From UBA6168 sp964643005 (lineage in GTDB: Bacteria; Bacteroidota; Bacteroidia; Chitinophagales; Saprospiraceae), in the NCBI GenBank assembly GCA_964643005.1, contig CAZXQI010000106.1:1-12968 (forward strand): 12,968 nucleotides of DNA, read 5' to 3'. Position 1 is the stretch's first letter, and every line of letters starts with the position of its first letter. The notes under the pieces were generated by a model that was not told the DNA's origin, did not search any database, and saw nothing but the letters and a program-made list of their open reading frames with translations. This document shows, one piece after another, positions 1-9,200 of this stretch. The position numbers and the translations under genes were made by a program.

Positions 1-337
1 CTTTCCAGGGAAAGAGCTATCTTTTGATTAGCCCGTTTGTAGCCTCGGCAGGTTCGTTGTTTGCAAAAGCGACGGAAATTCAGTCCTTGTCGGGCAGGAA
101 AGCCTGGGAGGATACTATGGACATACAGGATATACCCTTGTCACCTATAAATTGCCTAACACAGAACTATTGTTGAGTTTCTCCATCGTAGATTTAAAAC
201 AAGACGTCTGGAAAATCCCCCATCAGAAATATGGAGACGGAGTAAAACCCGATTACAAAATCGAGCCGGGGATTGAAGAATATCTGAGCGGCAAAGACCT
301 GGTCTTAGACTTTGCAAGACAACTCATTGAGAAGTGA
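1..337 (+). CDS. S41 family (C-terminal processing type) peptidase, 3' fragment with a frameshift
   Basis: This is the C-terminal end of a serine peptidase of family S41, cut at its 5' side by the window edge. Positions 3-68 read, in one frame, as a strand followed by SPFVASAGSLFAK, the stretch around the catalytic serine (the Ser-Ala-Gly-Ser lies at about 45-56). From position 68 the homology continues in the preceding frame: SLGGYYGHTGYTLVTYKLPN, then a strand with FSIVDLKQDVW, a GVKPDY motif (typical of the S41 end: G-x-x-P-D) and a helical tail ending at TGA 335-337. Each frame alone hits a stop (the upstream frame at about 168, the downstream frame at 29-31), so one base has been lost, most simply an A in the run at 65-68. 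The TTG-initiated 61-codon reading at 152 is just the tail of this gene. Proteins of this type are exported or periplasmic. Whether the break is a real mutation or a read error cannot be told here. Family assignment is from motif recognition. Confidence 0.72.
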
Positions 338-482
338 AAGGGCGCCCAACAAACAAACTGGCAAAAAAGCAATGACAGCCGCCTTCATTTGAATCCCCTC
401 GCTAAGTTTGAAATTCGGTCTTTACTTAGACATTTTGACTAAAAGAGTCGCTATCGCAAGGTATCCGCCCGATTTGATTCAG

Positions 483-490
483 TAACTTCG
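483..490 (+). promoter_or_regulatory. Possible Bacteroidota-type -7 element before the M16 protease gene
   Basis: TAACTTCG resembles the Bacteroidota -7 consensus TAnnTTTG with one mismatch and would give a leader of about 40 nt before the ATG at 536. No convincing TTG/TTTG -33 element lies at the usual 19-21 bp spacing upstream, so this is a weak call. Confidence 0.22.
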
Positions 491-535
491 CCCGGGGATT
501 CGCCCTTCATTTTTTTTTAAAAAAATAATCTGAAA

Positions 536-3500
536 ATGAAAGAACTGAACTTTTACCTGTGTTTAGCTATTGTTTTAATCTTGCTGCCTTTTGTCAGTCA
601 GGCACAACAGCCGAATAATGCAAATTCCAAACCGCCAAAATTGACTGTTTTGAAAGAAAAAGAAATACCGGCAAACGGAGAACTCCGACCTGTCGACCAG
701 CAGGTAGTTGACAAAAAACTAAAAACTCCGACTGAACAACTCAGGAGCCTGTCGGCTTACGATTATGAATCAGTGCCGGGCGACCCCTTAGGCGTCAAAA
801 TTTACACGCTCAGAAACGGCATGAAACTCTATATGAGCGTCAACGATAACGAGCCTCGCATCTACACCAACATCCCCGTGAGGGCAGGCTCAAAGCACGA
901 CCCGGCAGAGACGACCGGCCTGGCGCATTATCTGGAGCACATGATGTTTAAAGGCACTGACAAAATTGGTTCTTTGAACTGGCGTAAGGAAAAAGAACTG
1001 CTACAGGAAATCTCCGACCTCTATGAACAGCATCGCTTCGAGACCAATCCGGATAGGCGCAAGGCAATCTATACTCAGATTGACAGGGTCTCCAACGAGG
1101 CGGCCAAGCTTGTAGCCGCCAACGAATATGATAAAATGGTAAGCTCTTTAGGCGCTCGTGGAACGAACGCTTATACCTCAGTAGAGCAAACGGTTTACGT
1201 AAACGACATCCCTTCCAATGAGCTGGAACGCTGGATGCAGTTGGAGAGCGAGCGCTTCAAGCAAGTCGTCCTGCGCCTTTTCCATACAGAATTAGAGGCG
1301 GTTTATGAAGAATTTAACATCGGACAGGACAACGACGGGCGGAAGGTTTATTCGACCATCAATGAACTGCTGTTTCCTTCCCACCCCTATGGAACCCAGA
1401 CGACGATTGGAAAAGGAGAGCATTTGAAAAACCCCTCCCACGTCAAAATCCAGGAGTATTTCAATACTTACTACAAGCCGAATAACATGGCGATTGTGCT
1501 GGCCGGCGACTTCAATCCCGACCAGGCTGCCGCATGGGCGGAAAAATATTTTGGCTCCTACCAGCCCGCTCCCATTCCTCCTTTCGGATTCGAGCGGCAG
1601 CCTGAATTGAAAGAAGTGGTGAAAAAAGAAGTCTTCGGACAGCAGGCGGCATACGTGCAGATGGCTTGGCGGTTTGCGGGCGCCAATTCGGCGGACGCCG
1701 ATTACCTCGCCATGATTTTCCGCATCCTCGCCAATGGCAAGGCCGGGCTGATTGACCTGGATCTGCTCCAAAAGCAAAAGGTGCTGGAAGGCTATGCCTA
1801 CGCTTCCACGATGGAAGATTTTTCAGTTTTCCAGATGTATGGCAAACCCAGGGAAGGGCAAAGCCTCGAAGACGTGGAGAAGTTGTTGCTGGCTGAATTG
1901 GAGAAAGTCAAAAGAGGTGAATTTGACGAGTGGCTGATGGAGGCCTGCATCAAAGACCTCAAGCTCAGTGAAATCAGGTCTAACGAAAACAACACGGCGC
2001 GCTCCAGGCAAATGACCAACGCCTTCATCACAGGCGTGAAGTGGGAGGATTACGTCAATCGCTTTAGCCGCCTTGAAAAGCTGACTAAAGCAGACATCGT
2101 GCGCTTTGCCAATGAGCATTTTAAAAATAACTACGTCGTCGTGTACAAGCGAGTGGGAGACGACCCCAATGTCTTCAAAGTTGACAAACCCTCTATTACT
2201 CCTGTATCTCTCAATCGGACGGAAGTTTCTGAGTTTACCAAAAATTTCCTGGCAGAGAAGTCGCCGAGGTTAGAGCCGGTTTTTGTGGATTTCAAAAAGG
2301 AAATACAGACAAGGCAACTCAAAAGCGGCATCGAGTTCGACTATATCAAGAATAAAGACAACCCCACTTTCAGCCTCAACTACATCATAGAAATGGGCAA
2401 AAACAGCGATAAGGAACTGGCGATGGCTATCTCCTATCTGCCCTACCTCGGTACAGACAAATACACGCCCGACCAGCTCAAGCAGGAGTTTTTCAGACTG
2501 GGACTTGATTTCAATGTCAACGTGAGCAGTGAACGCGCTTATGTGACGCTGTCAGGTCTGGACGAATCCTTCAACGAAGGCCTGAAGCTTTTCGAACATA
2601 TTCTCGCCAACGTAAAAGGCGATGATGAAGCGCTCGCCAATTTAGTACAGGATGAACTCTTAGAGCGCAGCAACGACAAGAAAAACAAGGGTACGATTCT
2701 GCGCTCGGCTATGTTTAGCTATGCCCGATATGGCGCCGACTCTCCTTTTACCAACAACCTGACGCCGGCTGAATTAAAAGCGCTGACGCCCAATCAACTT
2801 GTGGCTAAGATTAAAGGCATCACGAGCTATGACCACAATATATTTTATTACGGCTCCAAAGAAATGGACGACGTCCAGGTGATGCTGGACAAATACCATA
2901 AGACGCCTGCGAAACTTCAACCGGTTCTTCCGGCTAAGGAGTTTAAGGAGCAGCCGACGACCGAAAACCAGGTGGTGTTTGTTGACTTCCCAATGGTGCA
3001 GGCAGAGATTATGCTCGTTTCCAAAGGCACGGAAAAATTCAACCTGGATGAGTTCATCATGTCGGAGTTATACAATACTTATTTTGGGTCAGGCTTGTCG
3101 TCCATCGTTTTCCAGGAAATTCGCGAATCCAGAGCGCTGGCTTATTCAGCCAATGCCTTTTATGGTTCCCCTGCTAAAGAAAACGAAGCGCATTACCTGC
3201 GGGCTTACGTCGGTACCCAGGCTGACAAAATGCCCGACGCCATCAAAGCCATGCAGGAAATCATAGAAGATATGCCCTATTCCGAGTCTCAGATCATGCA
3301 GGCTGTTCAGTCCATTCAGAAGAAAATCGAGACGGGGCGCATTACGAAAAATAACATTTACTGGAGCTATCGCACAGCCAAAGACAGGGGATACGATCGC
3401 GACCTTCGCAAGGATGTTTACGACAACATGAAGCTGATGACGCCGAAAGACCTCCAGGCTTTTCATCAAAAGCACGTGAAGGGTCGCAACTACACTTTCC

Positions 3501-3613
3501 TCGTACTCGGAAGCAAAGAGAACATTGACATGGACTACCTGAGAAGGATTGGAAAGGTCACTGAGCTTTCTGTGGACGACGTATTTGGCGATAAAACGAC
3601 CGATAGGCCGTAA
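536..3613 (+). CDS. Secreted M16 family (pitrilysin/insulinase type) zinc metalloprotease, two-domain
   Basis: A 1025-residue exported zinc endopeptidase. Residues 1-23 form a signal peptide (KELNFYLC then a hydrophobic core ending VSQAQQ), so it acts in the periplasm or outside. The first M16 unit (about residues 85-570) carries the inverted zinc motif HYLEH at 131-135: H131 and H135 bind zinc and E134 is the catalytic base. The third ligand is probably E259 in EAVYEEF. The spacing between H135 and E259 is longer than the classical ~76 residues because of a charged helical insertion at about 145-200. The second M16 unit (about 590-1000) has no HxxEH at the equivalent place (AISYLPYLGTDKY), so it is the inactive half that closes the substrate chamber; an R863...Y870 pair (REsRALAY) fits the substrate-binding motif of such halves. 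Length fits pitrilysin/PqqL-like fused proteins. The ATG at 536 is chosen because it begins the signal peptide; there is no Shine-Dalgarno, only an A-rich leader, as usual in Bacteroidota. Substrate unknown. Confidence 0.93.
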   Translation: MKELNFYLCLAIVLILLPFVSQAQQPNNANSKPPKLTVLKEKEIPANGELRPVDQQVVDKKLKTPTEQLRSLSAYDYESVPGDPLGVKIYTLRNGMKLYMSVNDNEPRIYTNIPVRAGSKHDPAETTGLAHYLEHMMFKGTDKIGSLNWRKEKELLQEISDLYEQHRFETNPDRRKAIYTQIDRVSNEAAKLVAANEYDKMVSSLGARGTNAYTSVEQTVYVNDIPSNELERWMQLESERFKQVVLRLFHTELEAVYEEFNIGQDNDGRKVYSTINELLFPSHPYGTQTTIGKGEHLKNPSHVKIQEYFNTYYKPNNMAIVLAGDFNPDQAAAWAEKYFGSYQPAPIPPFGFERQPELKEVVKKEVFGQQAAYVQMAWRFAGANSADADYLAMIFRILANGKAGLIDLDLLQKQKVLEGYAYASTMEDFSVFQMYGKPREGQSLEDVEKLLLAELEKVKRGEFDEWLMEACIKDLKLSEIRSNENNTARSRQMTNAFITGVKWEDYVNRFSRLEKLTKADIVRFANEHFKNNYVVVYKRVGDDPNVFKVDKPSITPVSLNRTEVSEFTKNFLAEKSPRLEPVFVDFKKEIQTRQLKSGIEFDYIKNKDNPTFSLNYIIEMGKNSDKELAMAISYLPYLGTDKYTPDQLKQEFFRLGLDFNVNVSSERAYVTLSGLDESFNEGLKLFEHILANVKGDDEALANLVQDELLERSNDKKNKGTILRSAMFSYARYGADSPFTNNLTPAELKALTPNQLVAKIKGITSYDHNIFYYGSKEMDDVQVMLDKYHKTPAKLQPVLPAKEFKEQPTTENQVVFVDFPMVQAEIMLVSKGTEKFNLDEFIMSELYNTYFGSGLSSIVFQEIRESRALAYSANAFYGSPAKENEAHYLRAYVGTQADKMPDAIKAMQEIIEDMPYSESQIMQAVQSIQKKIETGRITKNNIYWSYRTAKDRGYDRDLRKDVYDNMKLMTPKDLQAFHQKHVKGRNYTFLVLGSKENIDMDYLRRIGKVTELSVDDVFGDKTTDRP

Positions 3614-3660
3614 TCCATTGAAATTCTCTTTCGAAGAAATTCGATGGAGATTCCAGATAT

Positions 3661-3702
3661 TCAACTCTGTTAGCGTCATGCGCGCTAACAGAGTTGATTT
3701 TT
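3661..3702 (+). terminator. Intrinsic terminator of the M16 protease gene
   Basis: A perfect 15-bp inverted repeat (3661-3675 TCAACTCTGTTAGCG pairing with 3683-3697) with a 7-nt loop is followed by TTTTT at 3698-3702. It lies 47 nt after the stop codon at 3613 and is a textbook rho-independent terminator on the + strand, which isolates the protease gene from the hydrolase downstream. Confidence 0.9.
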
Positions 3703-3743
3703 CAGGAGGGGAGTCCTTTAGAATTTTTTGTGGAAATTTTCTT

Positions 3744-3780
3744 TGTGAACCCGCCCTCCCTCCATCCCTGTAAACCCGCC
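3744..3780 (+). repeat. Short direct repeat pair upstream of the alpha/beta hydrolase gene
   Basis: TGTGAACCCGCC (3744-3755) and TGTAAACCCGCC (3769-3780) agree at 11 of 12 positions with a 25-bp period, separated by a pyrimidine-rich spacer. They end 15 bp before the ATG at 3796, in the leader or promoter region, so they could be a regulator site or simple chance duplication. Function not known. Confidence 0.4.
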
Positions 3781-3795
3781 TAATTTTTTGGGAAA

Positions 3796-4794
3796 ATGTC
3801 TTACTTCCTTTTCCTATTTGTTTTCTTTTTTGGAAAAAATGCCCTTTTCACGGAACCCGCCGCACAGCCGCCGCAGCCTCAGACAGGACCGGGCGCTGCG
3901 ACTTACAGTCATCAGTCCGCCTCCTTTCAGGATTTTGCAAAAAAACAAGATGGGTATTGGCTGTTCGAGCCGGCAGAGCCAAAACCAGATTCCGGGCATG
4001 TCGTCGTTTTTCTGCACGGCTACGGCGCTTACAATCCGATGATTTATGGAAAATGGCTGCGCCATCTGGTTCAAAATGGCAACATAGTCATTTACCCCAG
4101 GTATCAGCGAAGCCTCCTGAGTCCGGGGCCGGAAAAGTTTGCAAAGAATGCGGCGACGGCTATTCGCGATGCGCTGGCCGAATTGGAAGGGAACGGGCGC
4201 GTAAAGCCTGTCACTTCTCACCTGGCTATGGTGGGGCACTCTTACGGAGGCGTCATAGCTGCCGGACTGGCTATTCAGTACGAGCAATATGAAATCCCCC
4301 AGCCGAAAGTGCTGATGCTCTGTTCGCCGGGAACCGGCAGATTTAAAGGAGGGCGACTTGAGAGCTATGCGGAGATGCCTGCCGACATATCCATGCTGAT
4401 TACGGTTAGTGAAGACGACTGGGTAGTCGGCGACGAATTCGCCCTAAAGGTATTTGAAGAGGCGACGCAGACGCCGCAGCGCAACCTGCTCCGCCAGTTT
4501 GCCGATGCGCATGGAGAGCCGCCTTTGAAGGCTCATCACAACCAGCCTTACAGCCTGGATACTGCCTTTGACACGGGCGTCAGAAACTACACCGCCAAAA
4601 AAGCCCTTCGCGTTTCAACGCTTGACGCAGTGGACTACTACGGCTACTGGAAGTTGTTTGACGCCATGCTGGCTTGCAATCGGCAGGGGACATTTTGCAA
4701 TTATGCTTTTGGAAACACTCCGGAACAAACCTTTCTGGGCGCCTGGAGCGATGGCGTGCCGATAAGGCCTTTAGAGGCGACGCTGCCCGAATAA
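3796..4794 (+). CDS. Exported alpha/beta hydrolase (chlorophyllase/PETase-like fold)
   Basis: A 332-residue serine hydrolase. Residues 3-13 are very hydrophobic and rich in Phe (YFLFLFVFFFG), followed by a Pro/Gln-rich linker at about 21-35. This looks like an export signal, although it lacks the usual N-terminal Lys/Arg. The fold landmarks are in order: VVVFLHGYG (oxyanion loop, about 69-77), GHSYGG with nucleophile S149, the acid loop SEDDWVV with D208 the likely acid, and a downstream His pair H247/H248 (AHHNQPYS) as catalytic base. Substrate cannot be read from the sequence; esterase or lipase activity is likely. ATG 3796 is the only start, because an in-frame TAA lies at 3781-3783. The gene stands alone, behind the terminator at 3661-3702, and converges on the MFS gene with a 12-bp gap. 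Two Cys (in the ACNRQGTFC stretch near the C terminus) are close enough to form a disulfide, which would fit a periplasmic or extracellular location. Confidence 0.85.
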   Translation: MSYFLFLFVFFFGKNALFTEPAAQPPQPQTGPGAATYSHQSASFQDFAKKQDGYWLFEPAEPKPDSGHVVVFLHGYGAYNPMIYGKWLRHLVQNGNIVIYPRYQRSLLSPGPEKFAKNAATAIRDALAELEGNGRVKPVTSHLAMVGHSYGGVIAAGLAIQYEQYEIPQPKVLMLCSPGTGRFKGGRLESYAEMPADISMLITVSEDDWVVGDEFALKVFEEATQTPQRNLLRQFADAHGEPPLKAHHNQPYSLDTAFDTGVRNYTAKKALRVSTLDAVDYYGYWKLFDAMLACNRQGTFCNYAFGNTPEQTFLGAWSDGVPIRPLEATLPE

Positions 4795-4810
4795 ACCCTT
4801 CTCGGTTTAT
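4791..4810. terminator. Possible bidirectional terminator hairpin between convergent genes
   Basis: ATAAACC (4791-4797) and GGTTTAT (4804-4810) form a 7-bp stem with a 6-nt loop. The TAA of the hydrolase (4792-4794) is in the left arm and the TAA of the minus-strand MFS gene (4807-4809) is in the right arm. The following DNA on the + strand is T-rich but not a clean U tract, so the termination strength is uncertain. Confidence 0.45.
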
Positions 4811-6018
4811 ACTTTATCTAATCTTTTCAAAAACATAAACCCTATATAGGCGACCACGCTGAGCGCCGCCAAAAGGTACCAAAGCACAGAGAACCCCCAG
4901 TTATCGGCTATGGCCAGGCTGATGTAAGGACCGAATACCTGGGAGACGGCGTAACTCATCGAGAACAGACCCATGTACTGACCTCTGTTGGCGTCTGTGG
5001 CCCGGTTGCTGGCGTAGGTGTTGGTAAAAGGCATATTGAAAACCTCGCCGATGGACAAGATGAACATCGAAAAAAATGCAATGGCAAGACCTGTTAAAGG
5101 TAGATTGAGAATCAGATAAGACAGGCCGTAAAGCACAGCCCCTATAGCCATACTCATCAGCCCGCCTATTCGCCGTTCGATGACAAACACCGCAGGCATT
5201 TCGAGTACGACGACTAAAAAGCCATTCATGGCCAGCAAGGCTCCAATGACTGATTCTGAAAGCAACAATTCCTGTTTGTAAAAAACGGGCAGAGAAGACA
5301 GAAACTGCATGAAGACGACGGCTACAATTGTGGTCAATACCAGGAAGAAAAGATAAACCCTGTCTTTGTAGGGGGATGGCGCTTTTTCTTCATGGCCGCT
5401 TTTCTCTGGCGCCGCTTCTAAGCCGCTTTTTTTTGGTTTTAAATAAATGCGAAATGCGATGGAGGCGGCGATGCAGGTCAGGCCGTCAGCCCAGAACAGC
5501 GTGTCATAACCTGCCCATCCTGCCAGAAAACCGCCGATGGCCGGCCCGACAGACCAGCCCAGATTGATAGCCATGCGCACTAAAGAAAAAGAACGGGTGC
5601 GGTTTTCTGGCCGGCTATAGGCGCCGATGGCCGTCAGCGTGGCAGGCCGGAAAGACTCGACGATGATGCTCACTATAAATATGGTGGAATAAATACCCGT
5701 CGTGCTTTTCACATAGCCGAGCGCAATAAACATGATGCCGCCCAGCAACAAAGACCAGAACATGACCGGGTAAAACCCAATTCGATCGCTTAGGTACCCT
5801 CCTAAAAATGACCCTACCAAAGCTCCTAAACCGAAAGCTGACATTGCGATTCCCGCCTGTTCGAGACTAAACCCGAGCTTTGTCGTCAGATAAATCGAGA
5901 GGAACGGAATGACCATGGTTCCACTCCGATTGATGAAGGTGATGAGGGCGAGCAGCCAGGCCGACCTGGACAGGCCGCTGAAGGATTCACGGTAAAAAGA
6001 AAGCGTGCGGACGAGCAT
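4807..6018 (-). CDS. MFS transporter, DHA1 (drug efflux) type
   Basis: A 403-residue inner-membrane secondary transporter of the major facilitator superfamily, about 12 membrane helices. The loop between helices 2 and 3 carries motif A, GGYLSDRIG (residues 73-81, with D78 and R79). Helix 5 has the NLGWSVGPAIGG stretch (about 152-163), resembling the proton-antiporter motif C. A hydrophilic, charged loop at about 193-220 separates the two six-helix halves, as usual. This pattern is typical of proton-coupled efflux of drugs or metabolites; the cargo cannot be told. The start is the ATG whose complement is at 6016-6018; no Shine-Dalgarno is seen. It is transcribed alone, converges on the hydrolase and diverges from the CotH gene, sharing a 247-bp intergenic region. 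No linked regulator gene is present. Confidence 0.9.
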   Translation of the reverse strand: MLVRTLSFYRESFSGLSRSAWLLALITFINRSGTMVIPFLSIYLTTKLGFSLEQAGIAMSAFGLGALVGSFLGGYLSDRIGFYPVMFWSLLLGGIMFIALGYVKSTTGIYSTIFIVSIIVESFRPATLTAIGAYSRPENRTRSFSLVRMAINLGWSVGPAIGGFLAGWAGYDTLFWADGLTCIAASIAFRIYLKPKKSGLEAAPEKSGHEEKAPSPYKDRVYLFFLVLTTIVAVVFMQFLSSLPVFYKQELLLSESVIGALLAMNGFLVVVLEMPAVFVIERRIGGLMSMAIGAVLYGLSYLILNLPLTGLAIAFFSMFILSIGEVFNMPFTNTYASNRATDANRGQYMGLFSMSYAVSQVFGPYISLAIADNWGFSVLWYLLAALSVVAYIGFMFLKRLDKV

Positions 6019-6108
6019 CGTGAAGAAATTATTGGAGGAACGGCATGATGTGAACGACGGTTCTTCTCCATTGAATTCAGGTCTCAGAAAAACTGTCTTA
6101 TCTTTATC

Positions 6109-6121
6109 ATTATCCGATAAT
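6109..6121. promoter_or_regulatory. Palindrome in the divergent MFS/CotH intergenic region
   Basis: ATTATC-C-GATAAT is a perfect 6-bp-arm palindrome with a one-base centre. It lies 90 bp upstream of the MFS start and about 145 bp upstream of the CotH start, within an AT-rich divergent promoter region. It could be an operator; AT-rich palindromes of this size also occur by chance. Confidence 0.3.
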
Positions 6122-6168
6122 TTTCCTTTTTAATTACTTTTTAATTCTTCCATTTTTTAAAAAATTGG

Positions 6169-6176
6169 TATCCTTG
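6169..6176 (+). promoter_or_regulatory. Possible Bacteroidota -7 element before the CotH gene
   Basis: TATCCTTG matches TAnnTTTG except for one base and is followed by CAG, giving a predicted leader of about 85 nt before the ATG at 6266. A TTTG -33 element at the expected distance is not visible (only an AT-rich tract), so the call is weak. Confidence 0.25.
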
Positions 6177-6265
6177 CAGTATTCATCCCATTTTAAAAAG
6201 GATTTGACCAGAGAAATATCCCTGTAACCGGATTTTTTTAAAAAAACAAACACAAACAAACAAAA

Positions 6266-9200
6266 ATGAGGGCACTTATTCTCTGCTCATTGATTCTTAT
6301 TTGTTTCTCGGTTACAAATCAGACAGCATTTTCCCAACAGATTTTTATCAATGAATTTTTGGCCTCCAACAGCGGCGCGCTGACGGATGAAGCCGGCGAA
6401 TTCGACGACTGGGTTGAATTGTATAACCCGGGGCCTGATCCGGTGAACATCGCGGGGATGTACGTCACGGATGATTTGAACCAGCCTACCCAGTGGCGGA
6501 TACCAGATACCGCTCCCGCTCAAACGACTATCGCCCCCGGCGGCTTTCTACTGCTCTGGTTCGACAAGCAAATGTCGCAGGGCCCCCTGCACGTAAATGC
6601 CAAACTGAGTGCAGACGGAGAAGATATCGCCATTTTTGCGGCAGATGGACTCACACTGATAGACGGCCTGGCCTTTGGTCCACAAACAGCCAATATTTCC
6701 TACGGCAGAGTACCCGACGGAGGAGCTGATTTTCAATTCTTCACCCAGCCTACGCCTAATGCGCCCAACGACCCTTCTACGGGAGGCTTTTTTACAGAAA
6801 AACCGATTGCCTCGGTAGAAAGTGGGTTTTTCAACTTCAGTTTTCAGGTAGAACTGAGCACTGCTACTGCCGGCGCTGAAATCCGCTATACCTTAGATGG
6901 CAGTGTGCCGACCGGGCTTTCCCAGGTTTATTCCGCACCATTGCCTATCAGTCAGACGACGACCCTACGCGCCAGAGCTTTTGCAGCGAACATGCTGCCC
7001 GGCTCGACCATGACCAATACTTACTTATTTGATACTCCCCATACTTTCCCTGTCGTCGCCATTTCCTTTGATGAAGCGGATTTCTTTGACAGTCTTACGG
7101 GCATTTACCCCAATTACCTGGAAGAGTGGGAGCGACCCGTTCAGGTTGAACTTTTTGAAGACAACGGCAAACCCGTGATGGAACAGGAAGCTGTCGCCAA
7201 AATTCACGGCACAGGCAGCGCTCAGTTTGCTCAAAAGTCCCTGCGATTCAAGGCTAAGGCAGACGGTGGAAGCGGTTCTTTTAAATACCCCATTTTCCCG
7301 GATATGGAATATGAAGAGTACAAAACTTTCATCCTGCGAAATTCGGGTCAGGACTGGAACACCACCATGTTTCGGGATGCTTTTGCCAGCAGCCTGGTGG
7401 ACGATTTGAGCGATGTGGGAGCTATGATTGAAAAACCCCGGCTTCATTTGCAGGGATTCCGCCCGAGCGTTGCTTATTTGAATGGCAAATATTGGGGGAT
7501 TTACAATATGCGCGAACACATGTCGAAGACCTACATCGAACAGCACTTCGGCTTAAAGGACAGCGAGATAGATCTACTGGATAATGACAATGACGCCAAG
7601 GCGGGCGATTATGACCGTTGGAATTTTTTCACACAATACCTCTCCGCCAATCACTTTAAGGATGACGATCAATTGCAGGAGCTGGCAAAATTCCTCGACC
7701 TCCCTCATTTCCTCGACTACAATTTATTCAATATCATCATTGACAACAGCGACTGGCCCGGCAACAACTACCGCCGTTGGAGAGAGCGGAAAAACGACGC
7801 CCGGTGGCAGTTTCTCACTTTTGACCTGGATCTGAGCTTTGGATTGCTCGTCCACGAGGAGAATGGCCTGGGTTGGAATACCGGCGACGCATCCGCCAAT
7901 TCGCTCGCGCGTGCGCTCGACAGCACTGCCGTATTATGGCCCAATCCTTATTGGACGACCCTGCCTTTGCGCAGAGCTATGGAAAATCCTTCTTTCCGCA
8001 GGGACTTTATCAATCGGGCAGCCGATTTTTTGAACGTCCTTTTTAAAGAAGAAAGAGTCAGCCAACGGGTGGATGAGTTTGTAGAACTATACCAACCGGA
8101 GATGCAGCGCCACTTCGATCGCTGGCAACAAGGCTGGAATCCCTGGGCTGCCAACCTACAGATACTCCGAAAATTTCTGAACGAACGACCGCAATATGTC
8201 CGACAACAACTGACGGATTACTTCGATGAGATTACGGGTACTGCGAATGTCATTATAGAGATAAACCCGCCACAGGCCGGTCGTATATCCTTTAGCACCA
8301 TTCAATTAGATGGCAGCCACTCGCCCTGGGAAGGCGAATATTTCACGGGAGTGGACATTCCTGTAAAGGCTGAGCCTATGCCGGGTTATGTCTTTGTCGG
8401 CTGGTCTGACGATGCGCTGGGCGACGCTCCTTCCGGAGCGGTCAATTTCTCTGGAGATGAAAAATTAGTAGCCTACTTCCTTCCCGGCTCTTCCTCAGAA
8501 GATCCTATTGTAATCAACGAAATCAACTACAACTCTTCTTCCTCGATGAATAGCGGCGACTGGGTGGAGTTGTTTAATCCCAATGACCACGGTGTGGACA
8601 TTTCGGGATGGACATTTGAAGATGAGGGAAGCTTCTTTGTCATGCCTGGAGGTACCGTCATGCCTGCGGGTAGCTTCCTTGTCTTGGTAGAGGATGCAGT
8701 AAAGTTTTCTTCTATTTATCCTAACACAGTCAACGTTCTTGGGGATTTTGGAGAGGGCGACCGCGGATTTAAACTCAGCAATAGCAATGAGCTGATTCAG
8801 TTGAAAAATGCTGCGCTCGTGGTCATAGACAGCGTGCATTATCGGGATAAAGCGCCCTGGCCGAAAGAAGCGGATGGCACGGGCAGCACCCTCCAACTCA
8901 TTCGTTGGGAATTGGATAATGCGCTACCTGAGTCCTGGAAGGCCGACATCCCCACGCCCGGCCTGCCTAACGTGGCGCCACAGCAATCGCAAACTATTGA
9001 TTTTCCGGCGATAGGTAACAAGTTCACCAACTCTCCTCCTTTTACGATTACAGCTACCGCCAGTTCGGGCCTGCCGGTAAATTTCTTTGTCGTTTCGGGC
9101 CCGGCTACCCTTGACGGCGACATGGTAACAGTGTATGGCAGCGAAGGTATTGTGACGATTGGAGTGCAACAGCAGGGGAATAATAATTGGTTGCCGGCGC

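Noticed and set aside
60..72. Programmed -1 frameshift at the S41 break
   Set aside because: The codons GCA AAA GCG do not form an X-XXY-YYZ slippery heptamer and no obvious downstream stimulatory hairpin is visible; simple base loss in an A run is more likely.
152..337. A stand-alone 61-residue protein starting at TTG 152
   Set aside because: It is the tail of the S41 peptidase; the homology extends upstream of 152 in the same frame to position 68 and then in the other frame.
340..347. GGGCGCCC palindrome after the S41 gene as a terminator
   Set aside because: There is no loop and no following T run; an 8-bp self-complementary sequence alone is not a terminator.
3146..3679. A 177-residue minus-strand reading opposite the end of the M16 gene
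   Set aside because: It lies inside a well-supported protease gene, runs into the terminator hairpin, and has no recognisable domain; a shadow frame.
7025..7546. A 173-residue minus-strand reading opposite the CotH domain
   Set aside because: It is fully covered by conserved CotH coding sequence on the + strand and shows no protein-like motifs.
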